Assembly: GCF_004803465.1 (NCBI RefSeq)
Contig: NZ_SRSF01000002.1
Span: 248,001-312,000 of the forward strand
From: Neolewinella litorea
GTDB taxonomy: Bacteria; Bacteroidota; Bacteroidia; Chitinophagales; Saprospiraceae
Length of the DNA: 64,000 nucleotides
Reading direction: 5' to 3'
Part shown: positions 9,065 to 16,543 of the stretch, one piece after another
How positions within the stretch are numbered: position 1 is the first letter of the stretch
How the letters are laid out: every line of letters begins with the position of its first letter
Notes under the pieces: generated by a model
What the model was told of the DNA's origin: nothing
What the model saw: only the letters and a program-made list of their open reading frames with translations
Databases searched by the model: none
Translations under genes and position numbers: made by a program

Positions 9065-10057
9065 ATGAAGCAATTTCTACTGCTTAGCTTAACTATTATG
9101 TGCACCACCGTTGGCTATGGGCAAAGTTGCACGTATGTCAAAAATTCCAGCAGCAACAGTTCCAACGCCCAATACTTTTGCCTGAAATGCCCCTCCTCAT
9201 TCCCGGGAGGATCATTGACTGGCACCCTTACCGTAAACGATGGCGGCAAAAGCCAGGCAAAAGTTAACGTTCCTCAAGGCTGCGGGGAATTTGGCACTCT
9301 GACTATAGGTGCTTTAACCGTTGTTCTTGGCATCAATGATCGCCTGGAACTGGACTCGAACATTGTAGCGAATCCACAAGCTATCAATTTTAACCTCGAT
9401 TTTGTACCTAATAATGAGCCGGGGGGGGGTAATACCGAGTTTATATACCGTAAAGTGTTATACTCAACCGCTGCCGGTCTCCCCAGCCTCGCCCAGGGTG
9501 AAGCCCAAGTCCGTGCCGATGCAGCTGCCCTACCCGTCTCCCTACTCTACTGGGAAGCCAATTCCACTACTGCCGGTGTAGACCTGAGCTGGGGTACGGT
9601 CCAGGAGGAGGACAACGATTTCTTCGCCGTAGAGCACAGCACCGACGGTCGGACCTTCGATCGGATCGCCCAAATCAGCGGAGCAGGCAACAGCGAGGCT
9701 AACCAGGAATACAACTTTCACCACGGATCCCCTGCACCGGGCCTGAACTACTACCGGCTGGTGCAGCAGGATTTTGATGGAACGGCCACCACTTTCGCAG
9801 TACTGACCACGGAATACCGCGGCAACCAGGCGGCCCTGGGTGCCTACCCCAATCCGGTGCGCGCCGGAGAGGTAGTGCGCTTCCCGCAACCCGCGGTGCC
9901 CACCATAGTGAATCTTTACCAGCCAGATGGTCGGCTTCTGCTTAGTCAGCCCGTAGGACCGCAGGAAGAAGCAAGACTGATGCTTCCCGCCGACCTGAAA
10001 GCCGGCATCTACCTCCTCCGCGTAGGCAAGGTGGTGGAGCGACTGCTGGTCAACTGA
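9065..10057 (+). CDS. Secreted T9SS-sorted protein, third of four tandem paralogs
   Basis: I choose the ATG at 9065, which gives the signal peptide MKQFLLLSLTIMCTTVGYGQ and 330 residues. MKQFLLL is also the start of the fourth paralog. The N-terminal domain has C-(x)n-FCLKC and GGSLTGTLTV. The shared middle domain has LPVSLLYWEA, DNDFFAVEHSTDG and GLNYYRLVQQDFDG. The sorting domain runs from YPNPVRAGE to RLLVN. A run of nine G (9421-9429) encodes a Gly stretch near residue 120 and could be a slippage site that shifts the frame. Function is unknown. Confidence 0.85.
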   Translation: MKQFLLLSLTIMCTTVGYGQSCTYVKNSSSNSSNAQYFCLKCPSSFPGGSLTGTLTVNDGGKSQAKVNVPQGCGEFGTLTIGALTVVLGINDRLELDSNIVANPQAINFNLDFVPNNEPGGGNTEFIYRKVLYSTAAGLPSLAQGEAQVRADAAALPVSLLYWEANSTTAGVDLSWGTVQEEDNDFFAVEHSTDGRTFDRIAQISGAGNSEANQEYNFHHGSPAPGLNYYRLVQQDFDGTATTFAVLTTEYRGNQAALGAYPNPVRAGEVVRFPQPAVPTIVNLYQPDGRLLLSQPVGPQEEARLMLPADLKAGIYLLRVGKVVERLLVN

Positions 10058-10368
10058 CCCCCAAATTATACGACCGGGACCACCGCCGGCATGGCAAAAT
10101 CAAAGGACGGGGGCAAAAAATTTGCAGAAAAGCACAATAATTTTGCCCCCGTCTGTTTTCCTATGTAAACGCGCATAAACAGCTGACAAGCAGCCGTTTC
10201 AGGTGTGTATTTTTGGTACGGCTCTGGTCTTTTCCCTCCTTTCTTAAGGAAGCAGTAGGATAAAGTGTGCACAAATGCCCCCTCTATCGCGCTACATTAG
10301 TAGCACGGTAGCTACCCCATCCTGTAGGGCACTATCGCATTTGTTACAACACTAAACAACACACCCCC
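10058..10368. other. 311-base intergenic region between the third and fourth paralogs
   Basis: Contains the terminator-like hairpin at 10106-10153 and a TATTTTTG sequence at 10208-10215 that fits the -7 consensus but lies about 150 bases from the next ATG. The last 40 bases resemble the leader of the third paralog (AACAACACAC near the ATG). No gene is seen. Confidence 0.35.
10106..10153 (+). terminator. Probable terminator after the third paralog
   Basis: GACGGGGGCAAAA and its exact complement TTTTGCCCCCGTC form a 13-bp stem around a 22-base loop, followed by TGTTTTCC. The loop is long but the stem is perfect. Confidence 0.7.
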
Positions 10369-11358
10369 ATGAAGCAATTTCTACTGCTCTTCGTATGCCT
10401 ATTGGCGTCATCTTCTTACATTTTTGCTCAGTCCTGTACTTACACCAGCACCAATTCCCAAGGGTTTTGCACTCCATGTTCGGGTACGTATTCCAATACA
10501 AATGGGTCATTAACTGGCGACATTTACATTAACATTCCTGGGACCGGGAATAACGCGAATAAAAAATTCTCATTTCCGACAAATTGTGGCGAAAGAACCT
10601 TGACTATTGGTGCCCTGAACTTAAGAGTTGGGGAAAGTGAAACGGTAACCATCTCCGACTTCAGTGGTAACATGCTGGTAGGTTTAACAGTAAATGAACA
10701 AGCAAAAGCTTTCACTCTGACCGGAGATGCCAATGACTCAAGGCTAATTTTCCGAGGAATCACCTTCAAGAAAAATGCACCAACTAACAATTTCAGAGAT
10801 GCTGAGGCTGCTATCAGGGCTGAAGCCCAAGAGCTTCCGGTCAACCTCTACTATTGGGCTGCCCGCGTCGAAAGTGCCAAAGTAGCCTTGAAGTGGGCGA
10901 CCACCTCAGAAACCGACAACGACTACTACATCATCGAGCACAGTACCGATGGTCGCAGCTTCACGGAGATAGCCCAAGTGGACGGAGAAGGATTCTCAGA
11001 TGGAATCGTTGAGTACTCCTACGTGGACGCCAACCCTTCCGAAGGCTTGAACCTTTACCGCCTCAGTCAGGTGGACTTTGATGGCACGCGTACCGACTAC
11101 CCCGTCCGCAGCGCCAGCATTGGAGAAAACACCAGCGCTTCCCTCACCGCCCTCTACCCCAACCCGGCCCGTGCCGGTCAGCGGGTAACCTTCCAGGCCC
11201 CTGCCAATGTGGATGAGGTAGTGCTGCACAGCATTACCGGTCGTGAGATCAAGCGCTCCGCCGCAACCATCGGCACCCTCGATCTGCCGGCCGCGCTGCC
11301 CGCCGGTATCTACGTACTGCGTGCCGGTGCCGTGAGCACCCGCCTATTAGTCCGCTAG
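10369..11358 (+). CDS. Secreted T9SS-sorted protein, fourth of four tandem paralogs
   Basis: A protein of 329 residues. Signal peptide MKQFLLLFVCLLASSSYIFAQ, then C-(x)n-FCTPC and NGSLTGDIYI as in the third paralog. The middle domain reads LPVNLYYWAA, DNDYYIIEHSTDG and GLNLYRLSQVDFDG. The sorting domain runs from YPNPARAGQ to RLLVR. The N-terminal half (to about residue 145) is clearly less GC-rich than the C-terminal half, which suggests that the two halves have different histories. No catalytic motif is recognised. Confidence 0.85.
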   Translation: MKQFLLLFVCLLASSSYIFAQSCTYTSTNSQGFCTPCSGTYSNTNGSLTGDIYINIPGTGNNANKKFSFPTNCGERTLTIGALNLRVGESETVTISDFSGNMLVGLTVNEQAKAFTLTGDANDSRLIFRGITFKKNAPTNNFRDAEAAIRAEAQELPVNLYYWAARVESAKVALKWATTSETDNDYYIIEHSTDGRSFTEIAQVDGEGFSDGIVEYSYVDANPSEGLNLYRLSQVDFDGTRTDYPVRSASIGENTSASLTALYPNPARAGQRVTFQAPANVDEVVLHSITGREIKRSAATIGTLDLPAALPAGIYVLRAGAVSTRLLVR

Positions 11359-11667
11359 GAAAGCAACCAACCTTTACCAATAAGCTACGAGCCCGCTGCA
11401 GTGATCCTGCCGCGGGCTCGTGGTTTTCGGGCAATACACCTTCCTATTTTCAGACCGTGCAGGCCAGAGAAAAAGGACAGTTGGTTATTCGCCGAGGCTT
11501 AAAGTAATGTTAAGAGTTGTGTATCGCGCCGCTCTAAACATTCGCAAAAACTCAAGCCACGCCTTCCCTGACCAACTTATCGGCATACTGACCGTCAGGC
11601 CGGGACAGGCCGGCAGATAACTTTTGCATTCGGGCGGACGTTTTTCGCTCAACCAACCTGCCCAGGT
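11359..11667. other. Intergenic region before the M23 peptidase gene
   Basis: Holds the terminator at 11387-11426 and, close to the right side, TAACTTTTGC (about 11618-11627), one base off the -7 consensus and plausible as the promoter of the peptidase gene. A 66-codon frame at 11420 has no supporting feature. Confidence 0.35.
11387..11426 (+). terminator. Intrinsic terminator after the fourth paralog
   Basis: Stem ACGAGCCCGC / GCGGGCTCGT around a 15-base loop, then GGTTTT, 28 bases after the stop at 11358. Confidence 0.75.
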
Positions 11668-12282
11668 ATGCTCAGAACAGCCCTGCTTTCGGAAGTGGCA
11701 CTTATCGCCCTAATGGTCGGTACGACCGTCCCCCAACCACAACCCGATCCGGCGCTCTCGATGGAAGACGCCGGATTTTGTATTCAAGTGGAAGCTCCCG
11801 CGGAAGCAGTGAAGGAAACGCGCATCGTAGATACCCTGCCTCAGGCAGCCATCACTCCCCTGGCGCCCATATCAAAAGCGCCAGACCTCATCTTTCCGGT
11901 GGCTGGCCTCAGCACCGATGCCGTGATCAGCGTCTTTGGCGACAAGCGCGGAAAAGACCGGCTCCACCAGGGCATTGACGTTGAGGCACCCCGCGGAACG
12001 CCGGTAGTAGCCGTGGCCGACGGAGTGATCATCCGACTCCGCGAAGGCGGCAACGGCGGACGCCAGCTCTACCTGCGTGACAGGGCCGGCCGCGTGTACT
12101 ACTACGCCCACCTCGACGATTGGTCGGTGGCAGAAGAGCAGTCGGTCAGCGCCGGAGAGATCCTGGGCACCGTAGGTAACACCGGTAACGCACAACATAC
12201 CCTCCCCCACCTCCACTTCGAAATTATGCCGGGCAAGGGCAAGCGGGCCGTGGATCCTATGCCTTTTTGGGTTCGTCCTTAG
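11668..12282 (+). CDS. M23-family (LytM) metallopeptidase
   Basis: Predicted peptidoglycan endopeptidase of 204 residues. The hydrophobic N-terminus (MLRTALLSEVALIALMVG) suggests export, followed by a Pro-rich linker (to about residue 70). The LytM domain begins PVAGLSTDAVISVFGDKRG. It shows the HxxxD metal motif as HQGID, the GGRQLYLRDRAG strand, YYYAHLDD and the second motif HLHFEIM near the C-terminus. The zinc ligands (His and Asp of HQGID, second His of HLHFE) are all present, so it is likely active. It stands alone between intergenic repeats and the T9SS array. Confidence 0.9.
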   Translation: MLRTALLSEVALIALMVGTTVPQPQPDPALSMEDAGFCIQVEAPAEAVKETRIVDTLPQAAITPLAPISKAPDLIFPVAGLSTDAVISVFGDKRGKDRLHQGIDVEAPRGTPVVAVADGVIIRLREGGNGGRQLYLRDRAGRVYYYAHLDDWSVAEEQSVSAGEILGTVGNTGNAQHTLPHLHFEIMPGKGKRAVDPMPFWVRP

Positions 12283-12308
12283 GAGTGAATTTTCGGGTTT
12301 GCCTTTTT

Positions 12309-12460
12309 GCCTCGCTTTGCTCGGGGGGGGGTCAAGGGGCTAAGGGGTTAAGGGGCTAAGGCCGTCTTTCATCTGTCCCTTGCTTCGCTCGGGGGGGTTC
12401 AAGGGGCAATTGGGCTAAGGCCGTCTTTGCTCTGTCCCTCGCTTCGCTCGGGGGGGTGCG
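12309..12460. repeat. Intergenic repeat cluster (GAGCGAAGCGAG family), first site
   Basis: Three copies of a CTCGCTTCGCTCGGGGGG-type unit end near 12331, 12397 and 12456. They are separated by AAGGGGCTAAGGCCGTCTTT-type spacers with a period of about 59 bases for the last two. The same units occur in reverse orientation at 39231-39373. The region is non-coding, G-rich and internally repetitive. Confidence 0.75.
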
Positions 12461-12601
12461 GCTCTGCGTTCCCCGGTATTATTTGCCTTTAGGGCTTCGC
12501 ATACACCAAATGGCGACACCTACTAGCACACGAGCTCTGAGCGAAGGCAGGCATGGGGGGTAAACAATTCAATAATGCAAGGACTCACTTAATATTCTGT
12601 G

Positions 12602-12609
12602 TATATTTG
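12602..12609 (+). promoter_or_regulatory. -7 promoter element of the kdu operon
   Basis: TATATTTG, a full match to TAnnTTTG, 17 bases before the kduI ATG. No clear -33 element is seen. Confidence 0.5.
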
Positions 12610-12626
12610 ACGCACAATAGATTATC

Positions 12627-13460
12627 ATGCAGACCCGCTACGGCATCCACCCCAATCACTTTACCCGGCTGAATACTCAGGAGATACGGGATGAATTCCT
12701 GGCCGGGAATCTGATGCTGGAGGGACAAATAAACCTGCTCTACTCCCACTACGATCGCTTCATATTCGGAGGGGCCGTTCCTACCGATGCTCCCCTGGCG
12801 CTGGAGAACGACGATGACCTGCGCGCGGAGTACTTTCTGGAACGTCGCGAGCTCGGCATCCTGAATCTTGGTGGCGGCTCCGGCACGGTGACGGTGGATG
12901 GTACCGAGTACCCGATGGCTCGCTTCGACTGCCTATACGTCGGACGTGGCGCGCGCGAGGTTACCTTTGCCAGTGCCCGCTCCTCCTCCCCCGCCCGCTT
13001 CTACCTGAACAGCGCGCCGTCCCACGCCGAGCATCCGACCACCAAGTATACCCAACAGGACGCCAACCGCGTAGAACTCGGCAACGACGTCCACGCCAAC
13101 AAGCGAGTGCTGTACCAGTACATCCACGAAAACGGCATCCAAAGCTCCCAGTTGGTAATGGGCTTCACCGAACTACTCACCGGCAATATCTGGAACACCT
13201 TCCCCCCCCACACCCACGAACGGCGGATGGAGGTATACCTGTATTTTGACGTCCCGGATGACGAACTGGTAATGCACTTCATGGGCAGGCCGCAGGAAAC
13301 GCGCCACCTGGCCGTTCGCAACTTCGAGGCCGTTATCTCCCCGCCATGGTCCATCCACAGCGGTGCCGGCACGGCCAATTATCGCTTCGTCTGGGGAATG
13401 GCCGGTGAAAACCAGTCCTTCAGCGACATGGACGCCGCCGCCCTCGACGAGATCCGCTAA
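12627..13460 (+). CDS. kduI: 5-dehydro-4-deoxy-D-glucuronate isomerase
   Basis: Isomerises 5-keto-4-deoxyuronate to 3-deoxy-D-glycero-2,5-hexodiulosonate in the catabolism of pectin- and glycosaminoglycan-type unsaturated uronates. At 277 residues it has the family length, and the cupin metal site is complete: His195, His197 and Glu202 in HTHERRMEVYLYF plus His244 in PPWSIHSG, each one less than the E. coli numbers I recall. The neighbouring kduD supplies the next step. The operon begins at a TATATTTG promoter just upstream. Confidence 0.96.
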   Translation: MQTRYGIHPNHFTRLNTQEIRDEFLAGNLMLEGQINLLYSHYDRFIFGGAVPTDAPLALENDDDLRAEYFLERRELGILNLGGGSGTVTVDGTEYPMARFDCLYVGRGAREVTFASARSSSPARFYLNSAPSHAEHPTTKYTQQDANRVELGNDVHANKRVLYQYIHENGIQSSQLVMGFTELLTGNIWNTFPPHTHERRMEVYLYFDVPDDELVMHFMGRPQETRHLAVRNFEAVISPPWSIHSGAGTANYRFVWGMAGENQSFSDMDAAALDEIR

Positions 13461-13484
13461 CCAAATCCGCATCAACCCAAGACC

Positions 13485-14243
13485 ATGACTTCATTTGACC
13501 TGAGCGGCAAAACGGCGGTGGTAAGCGGCTGCAAGCGCGGCATCGGCTACGCAATGGCCCTCGGGCTGGCGGAAGCGGGAGCCGACATCATCGGCGTTTC
13601 CGCTACTCTCGGCCCGGACTCGGCCATCGAGCGGGCCGTGAGGGCCACCGGACGCCGGTTTTCCTCCTACCAGTCCGACTTCGCCAAACGCGAAAGCCTC
13701 TATGCCTTCGTCAAGGCCGTAACAGCCGACCACGGGGTGCCCGACATCCTCGTCAATAACGCGGGCACCATTCTGCGGGCCCCCGCCGCGGAGCACAGCG
13801 ATGCCTACTGGGACCGGGTAATCGAAATCAACCAGACCGCCCAGTTCATTCTCTCCCGGGAGTTCGGGCGCGGCATGGTGCAGCGCGGCAGCGGGAAGAT
13901 CATTTTCACGGCCTCCCTGCTTACCTTCCAGGGGGGCATTACGGTCCCCGGCTACGCCGCTTCCAAGGGAGCCATTGGCCAGCTCACCATGGCACTCTCA
14001 AATGAGTGGGCCGGTCACGGCGTCCAGGTCAACGCTATCGCTCCGGGCTACATCCGCACCGATAATACCCAAGCCCTGCGGGACAACACCGAACGATCCC
14101 AAACCATTCTGGACCGAATTCCCGCCGGACGCTGGGGGGAGCCGGACGATTTCAAAGGACCGGCGGTCTTTCTGGCCAGCGCGGCATCCGATTACGTAAA
14201 CGGAACCATCCTCGTGGTGGACGGCGGATGGATGGGACGTTGA
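13485..14243 (+). CDS. kduD: 2-dehydro-3-deoxy-D-gluconate 5-dehydrogenase (SDR family)
   Basis: Short-chain dehydrogenase that reduces 3-deoxy-D-glycero-2,5-hexodiulosonate to 2-keto-3-deoxygluconate. It has 252 residues with the SDR nucleotide motif GCKRGIG (15-21), NNAG (91-94), catalytic Ser144, and Tyr157/Lys161 in YAASK. The C-terminus VNGTILVVDGGWMGR matches KduD and gluconate 5-dehydrogenase relatives. It is 24 bases downstream of kduI, which favours KduD over other SDR activities. Its last 16 bases overlap the start of the next gene, which suggests translational coupling. Confidence 0.92.
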   Translation: MTSFDLSGKTAVVSGCKRGIGYAMALGLAEAGADIIGVSATLGPDSAIERAVRATGRRFSSYQSDFAKRESLYAFVKAVTADHGVPDILVNNAGTILRAPAAEHSDAYWDRVIEINQTAQFILSREFGRGMVQRGSGKIIFTASLLTFQGGITVPGYAASKGAIGQLTMALSNEWAGHGVQVNAIAPGYIRTDNTQALRDNTERSQTILDRIPAGRWGEPDDFKGPAVFLASAASDYVNGTILVVDGGWMGR

Positions 14244-14914
14244 ATATCCGGGTCACACCCCAGACCAGCGCGGCAGCCCACACGGCCGACTGTGCCGTAT
14301 TCGGCTTCTCGAAAGGCGAACTCCGGGTGCTCCTCGTGCAGCGGGCCGTGGAGCCCTTCTCCGGATATTGGGTGCTCCCCGGCGGGGCAATGGGCGACGA
14401 GGAACGACTGGAAGAAACTGCCCGCCGGGTGCTGCTCGAACTCGTGGGGGTACGCGACCTATACCTGCAACAGGTGGCCACCTACAGCGACCCCGTCCGC
14501 CACCCCGTCCGGCGGGTAGTGACTACCTCCTATTACGCCCTCGTCAAACCCGAAAACCACACCCCCATCGCGCGCGGCTACCTCAGCGAAGCGGCCTGGC
14601 ACAAACTCACCGAGGTACCCGAACTGGGCTTCGACCACAACCGGCTCCTGCAAGACGCGCACCACCGCCTGATACAGCACCTGCGGGACCGCCCCCTGGC
14701 CTTCGACCTGTTGCCGGAACGCTTCACCCTGACCGAGGCCCAGAAGCTCTACGAAGGGATACTGGGTGAGTCCCTCGATCGACGCAACTTCCGCCGCAAG
14801 ATTCTCGCCTACGATTTCCTGATCGAAACCAGTGAAAAACGGGCCGGCGTTAAAGGAGGACCTATACTTTACCGCCTGGACAGAAGCGCCCTGGAACGGG
14901 AAATGAATGGTTAG
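14228..14914 (+). CDS. Nudix-fold transcriptional regulator (NrtR/AraR-like)
   Basis: A protein of 228 residues: an N-terminal Nudix domain (about 15-140) and a C-terminal winged-helix segment (about 150-225; LTEAQKLYEGILGESLDRRNFRRKI). This is the architecture of the NrtR family, whose Bacteroidota members include sugar-responsive repressors such as AraR. The Nudix box is degenerate: GGAMGDEERLEETARRVLLELVGV-like, with Val and Leu where hydrolases have the catalytic Glu residues of REUxEE. It therefore probably binds a ligand rather than hydrolysing one. Overlap with kduD suggests it controls the kdu operon in response to a uronate intermediate; this is inference. Confidence 0.8.
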   Translation: MDGTLNIRVTPQTSAAAHTADCAVFGFSKGELRVLLVQRAVEPFSGYWVLPGGAMGDEERLEETARRVLLELVGVRDLYLQQVATYSDPVRHPVRRVVTTSYYALVKPENHTPIARGYLSEAAWHKLTEVPELGFDHNRLLQDAHHRLIQHLRDRPLAFDLLPERFTLTEAQKLYEGILGESLDRRNFRRKILAYDFLIETSEKRAGVKGGPILYRLDRSALEREMNG

Positions 14915-15034
14915 AAAATGTTATTCTTTGTGTAATGGCACCAAATTCCGTAGCCCGGAACTGTAATCCGATCTATTTTAGCATTGCTTAACGGCCCTTG
15001 ATGGGTCAACTTCACTCACCCTTTCACACACGAT

Positions 15035-15661
15035 ATGAGACTGTTCACCACTACCCTCTTACTGGCATTGCTGTGCCTTGCTTCCTGCGGCCCCAAGGTC
15101 TACGAGGCCCCGAATATGGCTTCCGTGAGCCGCAGCCACCAGCTCATCGCCATCGTACCGCCCTCGGTGGCCATCAAGGGCCGGCCAAAGGACGACCAGG
15201 CCCAGCTAGAAGCCGCCGCCCGCGAGGATACCTACACCTTTCAGCGAGAAATCTACAGTTGGATGCTGCGCCGCAAGCAACAGGGCAAGATCCGCGGACT
15301 GGAGATCATGGACCCCGAGACCACCAACACCAAACTGGAGCGCGCCGGCTAAACCCTGGATGCCCGCACCCTCACCCCCGCCGAAATGGCCGCCGCCCTC
15401 GGCGTCGACGCGGTGATCACCACCCGCTTCAATATGAGCAAACCCATGAGCCAAGGTGCCGCGATCGCCCTCGGACTGCTCGTGGGCGTATCCGGAGCCA
15501 CAAACGCCACCACCGTCAATATGGACATCCACGACGCAGAGGCGGGCATGATCTGGAACTACGACTGGGAAGCGAGCGGCGGCGTACTCAACAAGGCCGA
15601 AGACCTGGTGGAAATGCTGATGCGCAACGCCAGCAAGCGTATGCCCTACACGATCGGCTAA
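15035..15661 (+). pseudogene. Lipoprotein gene interrupted by one in-frame stop (copy 1 of a tandem pair)
   Basis: The frame opens with a lipoprotein signal (MRLFTTTLLLALLCLASC) and runs 105 codons to TAA at 15350-15352, then continues in the same frame to 15661. The whole 627 bases match the intact neighbour at 15837-16463, which has exactly the same length. At the stop the neighbour has TAC (Tyr), so a single C-to-A type change explains it. The 102 codons after the stop show no other damage, so the change looks recent. A sequencing error or stop read-through cannot be excluded. A truncated 105-residue lipoprotein might still be made. Confidence 0.8.
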
Positions 15662-15690
15662 GCCCGGGCACCCCCCATCCGCACCGCAGA

Positions 15691-15729
15691 CAAAAGAACG
15701 TTCAGCTGTAACGCTGAACGGTCTTTTTG
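15691..15729 (+). terminator. Terminator between the tandem lipoprotein genes
   Basis: Stem CAAAAGA-(A)-CGTTCAGC / GCTGAACG-(G)-TCTTTTTG with loop TGTAAC. It starts 29 bases after the downstream stop of copy 1 and ends in a T run. Confidence 0.75.
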
Positions 15730-15836
15730 TTTTCTCCTAGGGTTGGCACGTTCGGTGCGGATTTGGCTGAAAACCTGGTTGTCGCATTGGAATAGGGCGT
15801 AATTTAATCTATCCGTTACACCCAACTCACCGTCCA

Positions 15837-16463
15837 ATGAAACCACTGCTTATCCTGCTGCTATTGGGGAGCCTGCTCCTTTTATCCTGCGGTCCGAAAG
15901 TATACGAGTCACCCAATATGACCTCCGTCACGAGCCAGCACCAGCTGATCGCGATCGCCCCACCTACGGTGGCCATCAAAGGCCGGCCCAAGGACGACCA
16001 GGCCCAGCTAGAAGCCGCCGCCCGCGAGGATACCTACACGTTTCAGCGCGAGATCTACAGCTGGATGCTGCGCCGCAAGCAACAGGGCAAGATCCGCGGC
16101 CTTGAGATTATGGACCCGGGAACCACCAACGCCAAACTGGAGCGCGCTGGCTACAGCATTGACAACCGCAACCTTACACCGGCCGAGATGGCCCGGGCAC
16201 TCGGGGTCGACGCCGTCATCAATACCCGCTTCAATACCAGCAAACCGATGAGCCAGGGGGCCGCCATCGCCCTGGGCGTGCTGGCCGGGGTGTCCGGGAC
16301 CACCAACGCCACTACCGTAAATATGGACCTCCACGATGCGGAAGCGGGCATGATCTGGAATTACGATTGGGAGGCCAGTGGCGGAATTTTCAATAAGCCC
16401 GAGGACCTGATCGAAGACCTCATGCGCAACGCCAGCAAGCGCATGCCCTACGCAACTTACTGA
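15837..16463 (+). CDS. Predicted lipoprotein of unknown function (copy 2, intact)
   Basis: A 208-residue predicted lipoprotein: a hydrophobic signal ending LLLLSC, so Cys19 would be lipidated. The body has an IAIAPPTVAIKGRPKDD strand, a charged helical stretch (YTFQREIYSWMLRRKQQGK), ALGVDAVINTRFNTSKPMSQG and a small Gly/Ala-rich segment ALGVLAGVSGTTNATTVNMDLHD. The pattern of a strand, a helix with an oligopeptide-repeat feel and a GVDAVI motif resembles CsgG-like or DUF799-type lipoproteins, but I cannot assign it firmly. Its tandem twin upstream carries a nonsense codon. Confidence 0.8.
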   Translation: MKPLLILLLLGSLLLLSCGPKVYESPNMTSVTSQHQLIAIAPPTVAIKGRPKDDQAQLEAAAREDTYTFQREIYSWMLRRKQQGKIRGLEIMDPGTTNAKLERAGYSIDNRNLTPAEMARALGVDAVINTRFNTSKPMSQGAAIALGVLAGVSGTTNATTVNMDLHDAEAGMIWNYDWEASGGIFNKPEDLIEDLMRNASKRMPYATY

Positions 16464-16511
16464 GTTTCCGGCTTTTTAATTGGGTGAGGTGCAGGCAGTT
16501 GCAAAAGGCAC

Positions 16512-16519
16512 TACCTTTG
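16512..16519 (+). promoter_or_regulatory. -7 promoter element of the ExeM-type nuclease gene
   Basis: TACCTTTG, a full consensus match followed by CGCGCC, 24 bases before the GTG start at 16544. It lies downstream of the ATG at 16484 that would give the longest frame, so it argues for the GTG start. Confidence 0.5.
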
Positions 16520-16543
16520 CGCGCCAAAAGTACCCGCCGCGCC

